28,457 bases of DNA from DASSBG01 sp035703755 (GTDB taxonomy: Bacteria; Pseudomonadota; Gammaproteobacteria; Xanthomonadales; Rhodanobacteraceae), in contig DASSXP010000060.1 of NCBI GenBank assembly GCA_035703755.1, positions 1 to 28,457 of the forward strand, in the 5' to 3' direction. The notes under the pieces were generated by a model, which worked only from the letters and a program-made list of their open reading frames with translations, did no database searches and was not told the origin of the DNA. The translations under genes and the position numbers were made by a program. Shown piece by piece: positions 15,145-22,342 of this stretch. The first letter of the stretch is position 1. Each line of letters begins with the position of its first letter.

Positions 15145-15657
15145 TCAAGGATTGATGTCGAGAGCAATGCGGCCAAGCTCGTGCTGACCCTGGGCCTCGA
15201 CGTGCAGTGGAGCGCTCACCGGCCAGGTGAACGGCAGTTTCAGCACCTCGCGGCCACCCACCTCGCGCGCCGCTTCCACCACCAGGGTGTAGCTGCCCGC
15301 CTTGAGCTCACCCAACGGTGGCTGGCCCGATTGCAGACGCAACTGCTGTTGCCCGGCGGGGCGCGTGGCACCGGTCACGCCATCAACCGGCAACGCCAGC
15401 TCACGGCCGCCACGACGCCACCATTGCCGCAAGTCCTTCAGCCATTTGGCGCCATCTTCCTTGCGGTTGGCCTGGTCGTACCAGAGCGCCAGTTGCGCGG
15501 CGACCTCGTGTTGCTCGCCTTCGATCCACACCGCCACGTAGGGCCGGTGGTACTCGGCCACCTGGAGGCGCGGAATCTCCACCGTCAGGTTCATCTCCGC
15601 CGCCAGCGCCGACAACGCGGGAAACGCCAACAACACAATCGCCAGAAAAACGCGCAT
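15145..15657 (-). CDS. Periplasmic DUF2271 protein with an ApbE flavinylation motif
   Basis: It has 170 residues. The signal peptide is 1-20 (MRVFLAIVLLAFPALSALAA), giving a small periplasmic protein. DUF2271 hallmarks are the strand region YVAVWIEGEQHEVAAQLALWY (about 40-60) and WLKDLRQWWRRGG (72-84). Residues 92-98 are DGVTGAT, matching the sequence ApbE modifies in NqrC, RnfG and FMN-binding domains, with Thr98 (codon 15364-15366) the expected FMN attachment point. It would then be a soluble one-flavin electron carrier that receives electrons from the PepSY membrane protein. GAGGT precedes the ATG at 15655-15657. It starts 11 bp after the PepSY gene. The family call is confident; flavinylation is inferred. 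Confidence 0.85.
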   Translation of the reverse strand: MRVFLAIVLLAFPALSALAAEMNLTVEIPRLQVAEYHRPYVAVWIEGEQHEVAAQLALWYDQANRKEDGAKWLKDLRQWWRRGGRELALPVDGVTGATRPAGQQQLRLQSGQPPLGELKAGSYTLVVEAAREVGGREVLKLPFTWPVSAPLHVEAQGQHELGRIALDINP

Positions 15658-15668
15658 CAAGCACCTCG

Positions 15669-16304
15669 TCAATGGATGAACAACAACGCCAGCAGCAGCG
15701 GCAGCAACACGCCCAGCCCCAGCAGCGGCCAGGTGCTGCGACGATTGGCCGCGTGCAGCTTCAGCAAGATCAAGCCGGTGAGCGCGAACACCACGCAGGC
15801 CAGGGCAAACAGGTCGATGAACCAGCTCCACAAGGCGCCGGCATTGCGGCCCTTGTGCAAATCGTTGAGGTAGGCGATCCAGCCGCGATCGGTGCGCTCG
15901 TATTCGACCGCGCCGGTTTCACGGTCGATGCTGAGCCAGGCATCACCACCCGGGCGCGGCATCGACAGATACACCTCATCGGAGCTCCACTCCGCCGCGC
16001 GCGCTGGAATAGGCACCGCCAATGCCTGACCCAACCAGTCGCGCAGACTCTTCGGCAGCACATCCTTGCCCGCCGATGTCACGCTCAGTTGCGCACGCAG
16101 CGCCGCCGGCACGCTGGCCTCACGGTGCAGCACCGTCGGACTGGCTTCGATCGCACCGGCATGGTTCAAGGTAAAGCCGGTCAAGGCGAACAGCAGCAGG
16201 CCAGCCAGACTCAACGCCGCGCTGATCCAGTGCCAGCGATGCAGATGGCGCAGCCAATAGCCGCGGCGTGCCTGATCGCGTTGTAACGGCCTCGTCGCCG
16301 ACAT
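15669..16304 (-). CDS. PepSY-type transmembrane protein, first gene of the electron-transfer operon
   Basis: It has 211 residues and resembles the PepSY-associated TM family found beside DUF2271. Helices lie at about 27-46, 157-183 and 192-210, with a periplasmic PepSY-like region (about 50-150) between the first two. Histidines near the membrane (His20, His22, His25, His48, His150 in LNDLHKGR, His184) could bind heme, as in related membrane electron carriers. The likely role is to carry electrons from the cytoplasmic reductase to the periplasmic flavoprotein. The ATG at 16302-16304 has AGGG upstream. It sits behind a promoter with a Fur-like site. Confidence 0.85.
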   Translation of the reverse strand: MSATRPLQRDQARRGYWLRHLHRWHWISAALSLAGLLLFALTGFTLNHAGAIEASPTVLHREASVPAALRAQLSVTSAGKDVLPKSLRDWLGQALAVPIPARAAEWSSDEVYLSMPRPGGDAWLSIDRETGAVEYERTDRGWIAYLNDLHKGRNAGALWSWFIDLFALACVVFALTGLILLKLHAANRRSTWPLLGLGVLLPLLLALLFIH

Positions 16305-16335
16305 GTTGCCTGCCTACCCTGCACGGATGCGTTCA

Positions 16336-16357
16336 GTGGTGGCCTCGTCGCCACCAC
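16336..16357 (-). other. Hairpin in the leader of the PepSY operon
   Basis: GTGGTGGC (16336-16343) pairs with GCCACCAC (16350-16357) around a 6-base loop. It lies between the predicted transcription start and the PepSY start codon. No U-tract follows, so it is leader structure or a weak end for the LplT-PlsC transcript that reads toward it. Confidence 0.45.
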
Positions 16358-16368
16358 CCAAGCCGCGC

Positions 16369-16398
16369 AGTGTAGCGACAAATGAGAATCAATCGCAA
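16369..16398 (-). promoter_or_regulatory. Predicted promoter with a Fur-box-like site in its spacer
   Basis: On the minus strand, a -35 TTGCGA (16393-16398), an 18-bp spacer and a -10 TACACT (16369-16374). Positions 16378-16396, read on the plus strand, contain AATGAGAATCAATC and match the 19-bp Fur consensus at 12 positions by eye. The overlap with the spacer would let Fe-Fur block polymerase, giving expression when iron is scarce. It lies about 65-95 bp upstream of the PepSY start codon. Confidence 0.55.
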
Positions 16399-16446
16399 CA
16401 CGAAATAACCACCTGAGCCCCGCCCGCGTCAACGCGTGAGACCGGA

Positions 16447-18336
16447 TCAGGCGTCGTCGCCTCGCAGCCGGCGCACCACGGCTTCCAGCTCCGCTGCCGT
16501 GGCGCTCCGCCCCGAAACCGGCGCCGCGGCGACCACCTCGATGTGGGCACGCAGCCGGCGCGGCACGCGCATCCGCCCCAGGCGCGAATCGCGGCGGCTC
16601 CACATGCTGGCCCACATGCCCTTGAGCGCCATCGGCACCACCGGTACCGGCCGCCGTTCGAGCATCTTCTCGACGCCGGACTTGAACGGTGCGATCGCGC
16701 CGTCGCGGGTCAGCGCCCCCTCCGGGAACACGAACACCAGTTCGCCTTCGGCCAGCGCGGCGTCGATCTGCTCGAACGCGTGTTGCAGCAGCGCCGGATC
16801 TTCTCGCGCGCCGGCAATCGGGATTGCCTTGGCGGTGCGGAAGATCCAGCTCATCACCGGGATGTTGAAGATTTTGTGGTACATCACGAAGCGCGCCGGC
16901 CGCGGCACGCAGGCCGACAGGATCAACGCATCCATGTAGCTGACATGGTTGCACACCAGCAACGCCGCGCCCTCGTCCGGCACATGCTCTTCCACGCCCT
17001 GCACCCGCACCCGATACAGCAGCCGCACCAGCAGCCAGCTCAGGAAGCGCATCAGGAACTCGGGCACGATGGTGAAAATCCAGATCGCCACCAGCGTGTT
17101 GGCCACCGCCAGCGCCAGAAACAGCTCGGGGATCGTCCAGCCAAGGAAGCGCTGCACGGCGATGCCGATGACCGCCGCCAGCACGATGAACATCGCGTTC
17201 TGGATGTTCATGCCGGCGATCACCTGCGACAACTCCGAATGCTTGCTGCGGCTCTGGATCAGGGCGAACAGCGGCACCACGAAGAAGCCGGTGAAGACAC
17301 CGACGCCGACCAGATCGAACATGATGCGCAGGCTGCCATCCGCGCGGGCGAACTCCCATACCGTCAGGCCCGCCGCCAGCGCCTGCCCCGGCCGGGCGAA
17401 ATACAGGTCCAGCAAGAACGCGCTGATGCCGAAGGCGCCCATCGGCACCAGGCCGATTTCGACCCGGCGCCCGGACAGCTTCTCGCAGGAAATCGACCCC
17501 AACCCCGCGCCGACCGAAAACAGCGCCAGCGCGTAGATGTAGAGGCTCTGCGTGCCGCCGAGGTTGGTCATCGCGTAGACCGGCAATTGCGCCGTCAGGA
17601 TGGTGCCGACAAACCAGAACCAGCTGACCCCGAGCACCGCATTGCGCACTGCCAGTTGTTTGCGCGTCAATTGCCAGATACGCCAGGACTCGCGAATGAT
17701 GTTCCAGCCCACCTTGAGCCCCGGATCGCCGGCATCGACGGTCGGTATCCGCCGCGCCACGCTGTTGCCCGCCACCGCCAGCGCGATGACGGCGATACCC
17801 GCCACCCACGGCCCGCGCGCGCCGGCCAGCTCAAAGATCAGCCCGCCCGCGATCATGCCAAGCAGGATCGCCACCGAGGTGCCCATTTCCACCAGCCCGT
17901 TGCCGCCGGTCAGTTCTTCCGGTTTCAGCACCGACGGCAGGATCGAATACTTGACCGGCCCGAACAAGGTCGATTGCAGGCCGGTGCAGAACAGCGCCAC
18001 CAGCAACACCGGCATGCTTTGCATCACGAAACCGACCGCCGCCAGCGACATGATCACGATCTCCATGGTGGTGGTGATCACGATCAGTTTCTGCTTTTCC
18101 AGCTTCTCGGCGATCTGCCCCGCGGTGGCCGAAAACAGGAAGTACGGCAGGATGAAAATCGCCGGCGCGAGGTTGGCGTACAGCCCCATCTCCGCGTTGG
18201 ACACCGCCATGTACGCCAGCAAACCGATGATGGCCTGGCGGTACACGTTGTCGTTGAAGGCGCCCAGCGCCTGCACGAGGAAATACGGCAAAAAGCGGCG
18301 CTGCCGAAGCAGGCTGAACTGGCTGTGGCCGGACAT
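16447..18336 (-). CDS. LplT-like MFS transporter fused to a PlsC acyltransferase
   Basis: It has 629 residues in two parts. Residues 1 to about 430 are an MFS transporter like LplT, the lysophospholipid flippase (LPYFLVQALGAFNDNVYRQA at 14-33 is the family signature). The C-terminal part, about 445-629, is a PlsC/LPLAT acyltransferase with the catalytic NHxxxxD (N463-H464 to D469) and the FPEG motif (P538-E539-G540). Together they would flip lysophospholipids inward and re-acylate them. E. coli Aas, and longer fusions elsewhere, add an acyl-ACP synthetase domain; it is missing here, so acyl donors must come from another enzyme. The ATG at 18334-18336 has GGGG upstream. It is divergent from yggS. 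Confidence 0.9.
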   Translation of the reverse strand: MSGHSQFSLLRQRRFLPYFLVQALGAFNDNVYRQAIIGLLAYMAVSNAEMGLYANLAPAIFILPYFLFSATAGQIAEKLEKQKLIVITTTMEIVIMSLAAVGFVMQSMPVLLVALFCTGLQSTLFGPVKYSILPSVLKPEELTGGNGLVEMGTSVAILLGMIAGGLIFELAGARGPWVAGIAVIALAVAGNSVARRIPTVDAGDPGLKVGWNIIRESWRIWQLTRKQLAVRNAVLGVSWFWFVGTILTAQLPVYAMTNLGGTQSLYIYALALFSVGAGLGSISCEKLSGRRVEIGLVPMGAFGISAFLLDLYFARPGQALAAGLTVWEFARADGSLRIMFDLVGVGVFTGFFVVPLFALIQSRSKHSELSQVIAGMNIQNAMFIVLAAVIGIAVQRFLGWTIPELFLALAVANTLVAIWIFTIVPEFLMRFLSWLLVRLLYRVRVQGVEEHVPDEGAALLVCNHVSYMDALILSACVPRPARFVMYHKIFNIPVMSWIFRTAKAIPIAGAREDPALLQHAFEQIDAALAEGELVFVFPEGALTRDGAIAPFKSGVEKMLERRPVPVVPMALKGMWASMWSRRDSRLGRMRVPRRLRAHIEVVAAAPVSGRSATAAELEAVVRRLRGDDA

Positions 18337-18419
18337 GCAGTACCCCAATTGTGGACGCGCCAAGCATAGCCGATGCGCAGCGCGCGCCAACGATGCGCGG
18401 CATTACCCGAGGTCTTACC

Positions 18420-18431
18420 ATGGGCGCATGA
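18420..18431 (+). other. Three-codon mini-ORF overlapping the yggS start
   Basis: ATG GGC GCA TGA lies in a different frame from yggS and its stop overlaps the yggS start codon as ATGA. The best Shine-Dalgarno (GAGGT, 18409-18413) is 6 bases from this ATG but 14 from the yggS ATG. Ribosomes may load here and restart at yggS. It may also be chance. Confidence 0.35.
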
Positions 18432-19222
18432 ACGCCCTCGACTCTCCACCGCCCGCACCCCACGATAACGGCCACCCACACGACATCGCCTCCCTCCGCC
18501 GCAACCTCGACGCCATCCGGCAGCGCATCGACGCCGCCTGCCGGCGCGCGGACCGCGATCCGGCCAGTGTGCGTCTGTTGCCGGTCAGCAAAACCGTCGA
18601 CGCCTCCATTCTTCGCCTCGCCTATCAGGCCGGCTGCCGCGAACTCGGCGAAAACAAGCCACAGGAAATGGCCCGCAAGGCCGCGGCCATGGCCGACCTG
18701 ACCGACCTGCGCTGGTCGGTGATCGGCCACTTGCAAACCAACAAGGCCAAGCTGGTGGCCCGTTACGCCCACGAGTTTCAGGCGCTGGACAGCCTGCGCG
18801 TGGCCGAGGCGCTGGACCGGCGCCTGCAGATCGAAGGTCGCTCGCTGCCGGTGTTGGTGCAGGTCAACAGCTCCGGCGAAGCCAGCAAATTCGGCCTGCC
18901 GCCCACGGAAGTCGCTGCCTTCGTGCAGCAGCTGACGCCATTTCAGTCATTGCAAGTGCGCGGTCTGATGACCCTGGCGCTGTTCTCCAGCGATGCCGAG
19001 CATGTCCGCCCCTGCTTCGTGCGCATGCGCGAGCTGCGCGAGCGGCTGCGCCAAATGGCGCCGGCCGGCATGTGCTTCGAGGAACTGTCGATGGGCATGT
19101 CCGGCGACTTCGAGCTCGCCATCGCCGAAGGCGCCACCGTGGTGCGCGTCGGTCAGGCGATCTTCGGCCGCCGCGCCCTGCCCGACAGCCACTATTGGCC
19201 GACGGGAACCCGCCAAGCCTGA
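18428..19222 (+). CDS. yggS: YggS/PLPBP-family pyridoxal phosphate homeostasis protein
   Basis: Cytoplasmic single-domain PLP-binding protein that influences vitamin B6 and amino-acid balance; no catalytic reaction is known for the family. It has 264 residues, about 30 longer than E. coli YggS because of a proline/histidine-rich N-terminal extension (about 1-20). The PLP lysine is Lys55 in LLPVSKTV. Other family blocks are GENKPQEM, WSVIGHLQTNKAK, VQVNSSGEASKFGL, RGLMTLA, and SMGMSGDFELAIAEGATVVRVGQAIFG near the end. The ATG at 18428 is the first in frame that precedes the conserved region without running antisense through the neighbouring gene. It convergently faces the arginase gene; the 160-bp gap between them holds nothing I recognise. 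Confidence 0.93.
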   Translation: MNALDSPPPAPHDNGHPHDIASLRRNLDAIRQRIDAACRRADRDPASVRLLPVSKTVDASILRLAYQAGCRELGENKPQEMARKAAAMADLTDLRWSVIGHLQTNKAKLVARYAHEFQALDSLRVAEALDRRLQIEGRSLPVLVQVNSSGEASKFGLPPTEVAAFVQQLTPFQSLQVRGLMTLALFSSDAEHVRPCFVRMRELRERLRQMAPAGMCFEELSMGMSGDFELAIAEGATVVRVGQAIFGRRALPDSHYWPTGTRQA

Positions 19223-19382
19223 TTCACGGTACCTCCAAGGCATTCGGGCGGCAGACACTTTCGAAGCGGAAAAGTGGCTGCGGTGAACGGTTTTTGCCGA
19301 TCCGCCGTCCCATCGCGGGTTCATGGGCCAAGAAGCGGCGGAAACATGCACCGCGCAGACGCTTTTGCAGACCGGAAGATAT

Positions 19383-20327
19383 CTACCGCCCGATCCCCTG
19401 AACGTCCTGCTGGCGCATCAAGGTGGACTTGCCGAACAGGCTCTCGACCAGATCGACCACCAGCCGCGCGGTCTTGTTGTGATCGTCAAAAGCCGGGTTG
19501 AGTTCGACGATATCGAGCGACGCCAGCAAGCCGGTGTCGGCAATCATTTCCATGCACAACTGCGCTTCGCGGTAGTTCGGGCCACCCGGCACCGTGGTAC
19601 CGACGGCGGGCGCGATGCCCGGGTCGAGAAAATCCACGTCGAAACTGACATGCAGGTGGGTGTCCTCATCCATCGCTGCCAAGGCATCTTCCAGCGTGCG
19701 CTGCATGCCCACTTCGTCGATGTGGCGCATGTCGTAGATGTCGAGGCCCATCTCATGCACCAACTTCTTTTCGCCCTGATCGACCGAGCGGATGCCAATC
19801 TGGCGAAAGGTGTCGGAGCTCACGGCCGGCACCGCACCGCTCATCTCGACCAGCGCCTTGGGACCAAGGCCATGCAGGCAGGCCACCGGCATGCCGTGGA
19901 TATTGCCGGATGGGGTGATGCCGGCGGTGTTGAAATCGGCGTGCGCGTCCAACCACAGTACGCGCAAGGTCTTGCCCTGCCGCCGACAATGCCGCGCCAC
20001 CGCGGAAATCGAGCCCACCGCAAGGCAATGATCGCCACCCAGCATGATCGGCAAACGGCCCGCCTCCAAGGCGCTGCCTACCGCGTTGAATACCAACTGA
20101 TTCCACTCGATCACCTGATCGAGGTGGCGATAGCCGTGTTCGGGAGGCAGCCACGGGTTGATCGGCCCACTCAGATTGCCCGCATCCAGCACATCCACCT
20201 CGCGCGCCGCGAGTGCCTGTGGCAAGCCGGCCACGCGCAACGCTTCCGGGCCCATGCTGGCGCCGCGATCGGCCGCGCCGATGTCGGTGGGTGCGCCGAT
20301 CAAGGTGACTCGTTTGGAAGCTGCCAT
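19383..20327 (-). CDS. rocF: Arginase (ureohydrolase family)
   Basis: Hydrolyses arginine to ornithine and urea with a two-manganese centre, in the cytoplasm. It has 314 residues. Metal ligands are His100 (GGDH), Asp127, His129 and Asp131 (LDAHAD), and Asp230 and Asp232 (FDVDFLDP). Substrate-side motifs SGNIHGMPVA (140-149) and the acid in VELNP (274-278) favour arginase over agmatinase, which differs in the SGNIHGMP region. The ATG at 20325-20327 has CGGAG 6 bases upstream. It stands alone, divergent from the DUF937 gene, with no urease or ornithine genes nearby; its pathway here is therefore inferred only from the family. Confidence 0.9.
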   Translation of the reverse strand: MAASKRVTLIGAPTDIGAADRGASMGPEALRVAGLPQALAAREVDVLDAGNLSGPINPWLPPEHGYRHLDQVIEWNQLVFNAVGSALEAGRLPIMLGGDHCLAVGSISAVARHCRRQGKTLRVLWLDAHADFNTAGITPSGNIHGMPVACLHGLGPKALVEMSGAVPAVSSDTFRQIGIRSVDQGEKKLVHEMGLDIYDMRHIDEVGMQRTLEDALAAMDEDTHLHVSFDVDFLDPGIAPAVGTTVPGGPNYREAQLCMEMIADTGLLASLDIVELNPAFDDHNKTARLVVDLVESLFGKSTLMRQQDVQGIGR

Positions 20328-20472
20328 GCGAAACTCCGAAGTGGTTGCAAATAGCCCGCAAGCATAAGCGATCAAGCCTGCAGCCCCAAGTTTCCGCGTC
20401 GCATGACCGGTTTACGCGGTTTTAACTTTCTGGCGCCTATCGTGACCGCTCAACCACACGGAGCACGGCAGC

Positions 20473-21075
20473 ATGAGCGGTATCCTCGATGGGCTGGTCA
20501 ACGAATTGGGCAGCGACGGCATTTCCGCCATCGCCAGCAAGCTGGGCATGGATTCGTCGCAAACGCAGTCGGCGATTGCCGGTGCGCTGCCGATGATCAT
20601 TGGCGCCATGGCGCACAACGCCTCGAACCCGAGCGGCGCCGATGCCCTGCACAACGCGGTCAACCAGCACGCGTCATCCGGCAGCATCCTTGAGCAAATC
20701 ACCCAGTCGGTCGGTGCCAGTGCCGATGGTGACGCGATCCTCGGTCACATCTTCGGCAACCGTCAGCAAGCCGCCACCCAGGGCGTCTCGCAAACCAGCG
20801 GCCTCAATGCCGGCAATGCCGGCGCCCTGCTCAGCATGCTGGCTCCATTGGTGATGAACTATCTCGGCCGTCATGCCTCGCAAAACAACATGAGCTCTGG
20901 CCAGCTGTCCAACAGTCTGGGCCAGCAAGCCAGTCAAATCCAGCAAGATGGCGGCCTTGGTGGCAGCCTGCTCAACGCTGTGCTCGGCTCGGCCGACAAA
21001 CAGGGCGATGGCCTCGATCTCGGCGACATCCTGTCCGCCGGCTCCAGTATCCTCGGCGCATTCAACAAACGCTGA
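20473..21075 (+). CDS. DUF937 (YidB-like) protein
   Basis: It has 200 residues. The N-terminal part (MSGILDGLVNELGSDGISAIASKLGMDSSQTQSAIAGALPMIIGAMA, 1-47) is the DUF937 start, a helical domain of unknown function. The rest is rich in Gly, Ser, Asn and Gln with repeated helical segments (AGALLSMLAPLVMNYLGRHASQ; SLLNAVLGSADKQGDGLDLGDILSAGSSILGAF). It has no signal peptide and no cysteine. GGAG lies about 10 bases upstream. It is 65 bp before kbp on the same strand and may be cotranscribed with it; no terminator is visible in the gap. Family identity is good, role unknown. Confidence 0.85.
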   Translation: MSGILDGLVNELGSDGISAIASKLGMDSSQTQSAIAGALPMIIGAMAHNASNPSGADALHNAVNQHASSGSILEQITQSVGASADGDAILGHIFGNRQQAATQGVSQTSGLNAGNAGALLSMLAPLVMNYLGRHASQNNMSSGQLSNSLGQQASQIQQDGGLGGSLLNAVLGSADKQGDGLDLGDILSAGSSILGAFNKR

Positions 21076-21140
21076 TTGATCCCTTTCCCCACGGATCTGT
21101 CGAAACGGGCAGGCCCGATCCACCAGAAGGAGTGTTCACG

Positions 21141-21572
21141 ATGGGTATTTTCGATTTCGTCAAAGACGCCGGCGCCAAAATCCTGGAATCGGCCGGCGAT
21201 GCCGCCGGCGCCATCCTCGGCCACGTCAAGACCGAAGTGCCGGACGCCAACGCCAGTGACGTGCAGGTCGAGTACATCGACGGCACCGCCAAGGTTTCCG
21301 GTACCGCGGCCAGCCAGGCCGACAAGGAGAAGATCATCCTCGCCGCCGGCAACGTCCACGGCGTCGACAAGATCGACGACAACATCACCGTCTCCGGCGC
21401 CTCCGAAGCGGAGTCCCGCATGTATACGGTGAAATCCGGCGACACCCTGTCCGCCATCGCCAAAGCCATGTACGGCCACGCCAACGAGTACCACAAGATC
21501 TTCGAGGCCAACAAGCCGATGCTGAAGGACCCGGACAAGATCTACCCTGGCCAGGTACTGCGCATCCCCTGA
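21141..21572 (+). CDS. kbp: BON-LysM potassium-binding protein Kbp (YgaU)
   Basis: It has 143 residues and no signal peptide. The BON domain is about 28-85 (VQVEYIDGTAKVSG and VHGVDKIDDNITV) and the LysM domain 94-142 (MYTVKSGDTLSAIAKAMYG to IYPGQVLRIP). The sequence matches E. coli Kbp closely, notably the N-terminus MGIFDFVKDAGAKI and FEANKPMLKDPDKIYPGQVLRIP at the end. E. coli Kbp is a cytoplasmic K+ sensor that binds potassium through both domains. The ATG at 21141 has AGGAG 8 bases upstream; an ATG 9 bases earlier overlaps that site. An intrinsic terminator follows at once. Confidence 0.93.
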   Translation: MGIFDFVKDAGAKILESAGDAAGAILGHVKTEVPDANASDVQVEYIDGTAKVSGTAASQADKEKIILAAGNVHGVDKIDDNITVSGASEAESRMYTVKSGDTLSAIAKAMYGHANEYHKIFEANKPMLKDPDKIYPGQVLRIP

Positions 21573-21586
21573 ACACCCGCATTCCA

Positions 21587-21625
21587 CAAACGAAAAGCCA
21601 CCGCATCCGGTGGCTTTTTCGTTTG
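21587..21625 (+). terminator. Intrinsic terminator after kbp
   Basis: Arms 21587-21602 and 21609-21625 pair over 16 bp with one extra T, around a 6-base loop. The core CCACC/GGTGG is followed by TTTTT. It lies 14 bp past the kbp stop codon. The AAAA/TTTTT symmetry means it may also work on the minus strand. Confidence 0.85.
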
Positions 21626-21799
21626 CGGGGGTGCACAGGCCGAGGTCCCGTATTCTACAGCTCGCCCCCACAGAGCCTGTCCGGCACCCGCTCGTGCCCG
21701 TGCCACCTCGAGGTGTGCTCTCGCCCGCTGGCGGGTCTGCGCGCACCAAAGCTCGCGCAATACCAGACGCCGGGTAGAAACCGCCTGTATGCTGCCGCG

Positions 21800-22288
21800 A
21801 TGGACATGAGCCTTCTCTACTACGTGCTGGCAGGCATTCTGATGCTGGCGGGGTTGGCCGGCACCATTCTGCCGGCGCTGCCGGGCGTGCCGCTGATGTA
21901 TGTCGGCATGCTGCTGGCGGCCTGGGTTGGCCACTTCGAGACGATCAGCGTGCTGACCGTGGTGCTGCTCGGCGTGTTGGCCGTGCTCGCACTGGGCCTG
22001 GATTTTGTTGCCGGGTTGCTCGGCGCCAAACGGGTCGGCGCCAGCACGGCCGCCTTGTGGGGCGCCATGCTGGGCACCTTGATCGGGCTGTTTTTCGGCC
22101 TGCCCGGGCTGCTGTTCGGGCCGTTCATCGGCGCCTTGGCAGGCGAGCTTTTGAGCGGCAGCGGGGTCACCCGCTCCGCCCATGTCGGTTTCGCCACCTG
22201 GCTCGGCCTGCTGTTTGGCACCCTCGCCAAACTCGCATTGTCATTCACGATGCTGGGCGTGTTCGCGCTGGCGCTGCTGGTGCCATGA
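21800..22288 (+). CDS. DUF456 family membrane protein
   Basis: It has 162 residues and is very hydrophobic, with about four to five transmembrane segments (roughly 6-25, 28-45, 50-75, 85-118 and 130-162) rich in Gly and Leu. Glycine-proline motifs such as GTILPALPGVPLMYVG (21-36) and FFGLPGLLFGPFIGALAGE (98-116) are typical of DUF456; the glycine zipper may pack helices. Function unknown. No Shine-Dalgarno precedes the ATG at 21800, and a -10-like TATGCT ends 6 bases before it, so the mRNA may be leaderless; Met3 is an alternative start. It follows the kbp terminator at a distance of 174 bp. Confidence 0.8.
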   Translation: MDMSLLYYVLAGILMLAGLAGTILPALPGVPLMYVGMLLAAWVGHFETISVLTVVLLGVLAVLALGLDFVAGLLGAKRVGASTAALWGAMLGTLIGLFFGLPGLLFGPFIGALAGELLSGSGVTRSAHVGFATWLGLLFGTLAKLALSFTMLGVFALALLVP

Positions 22289-22342
22289 GGGCCTGACTGT
22301 CGCGTGACACGACGCGTCAGCAACCGTTGCCCGTGATCGAAG

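Noticed and set aside
16543..18369. 608-codon plus-strand open frame opposite the LplT-PlsC gene
   Set aside because: His/Gln/Arg-rich shadow typical of antisense frames in GC-rich membrane-protein genes.
19223..19382. Terminator or small gene between yggS and the arginase gene
   Set aside because: I found no stem with a T-tract and no supported reading frame in this 160-bp gap.
22289..22342. Convergent terminator between the DUF456 gene and the exported protein gene
   Set aside because: The partial CTGAC/GTCAG symmetry is short and mismatched, with no T-tract on either strand.
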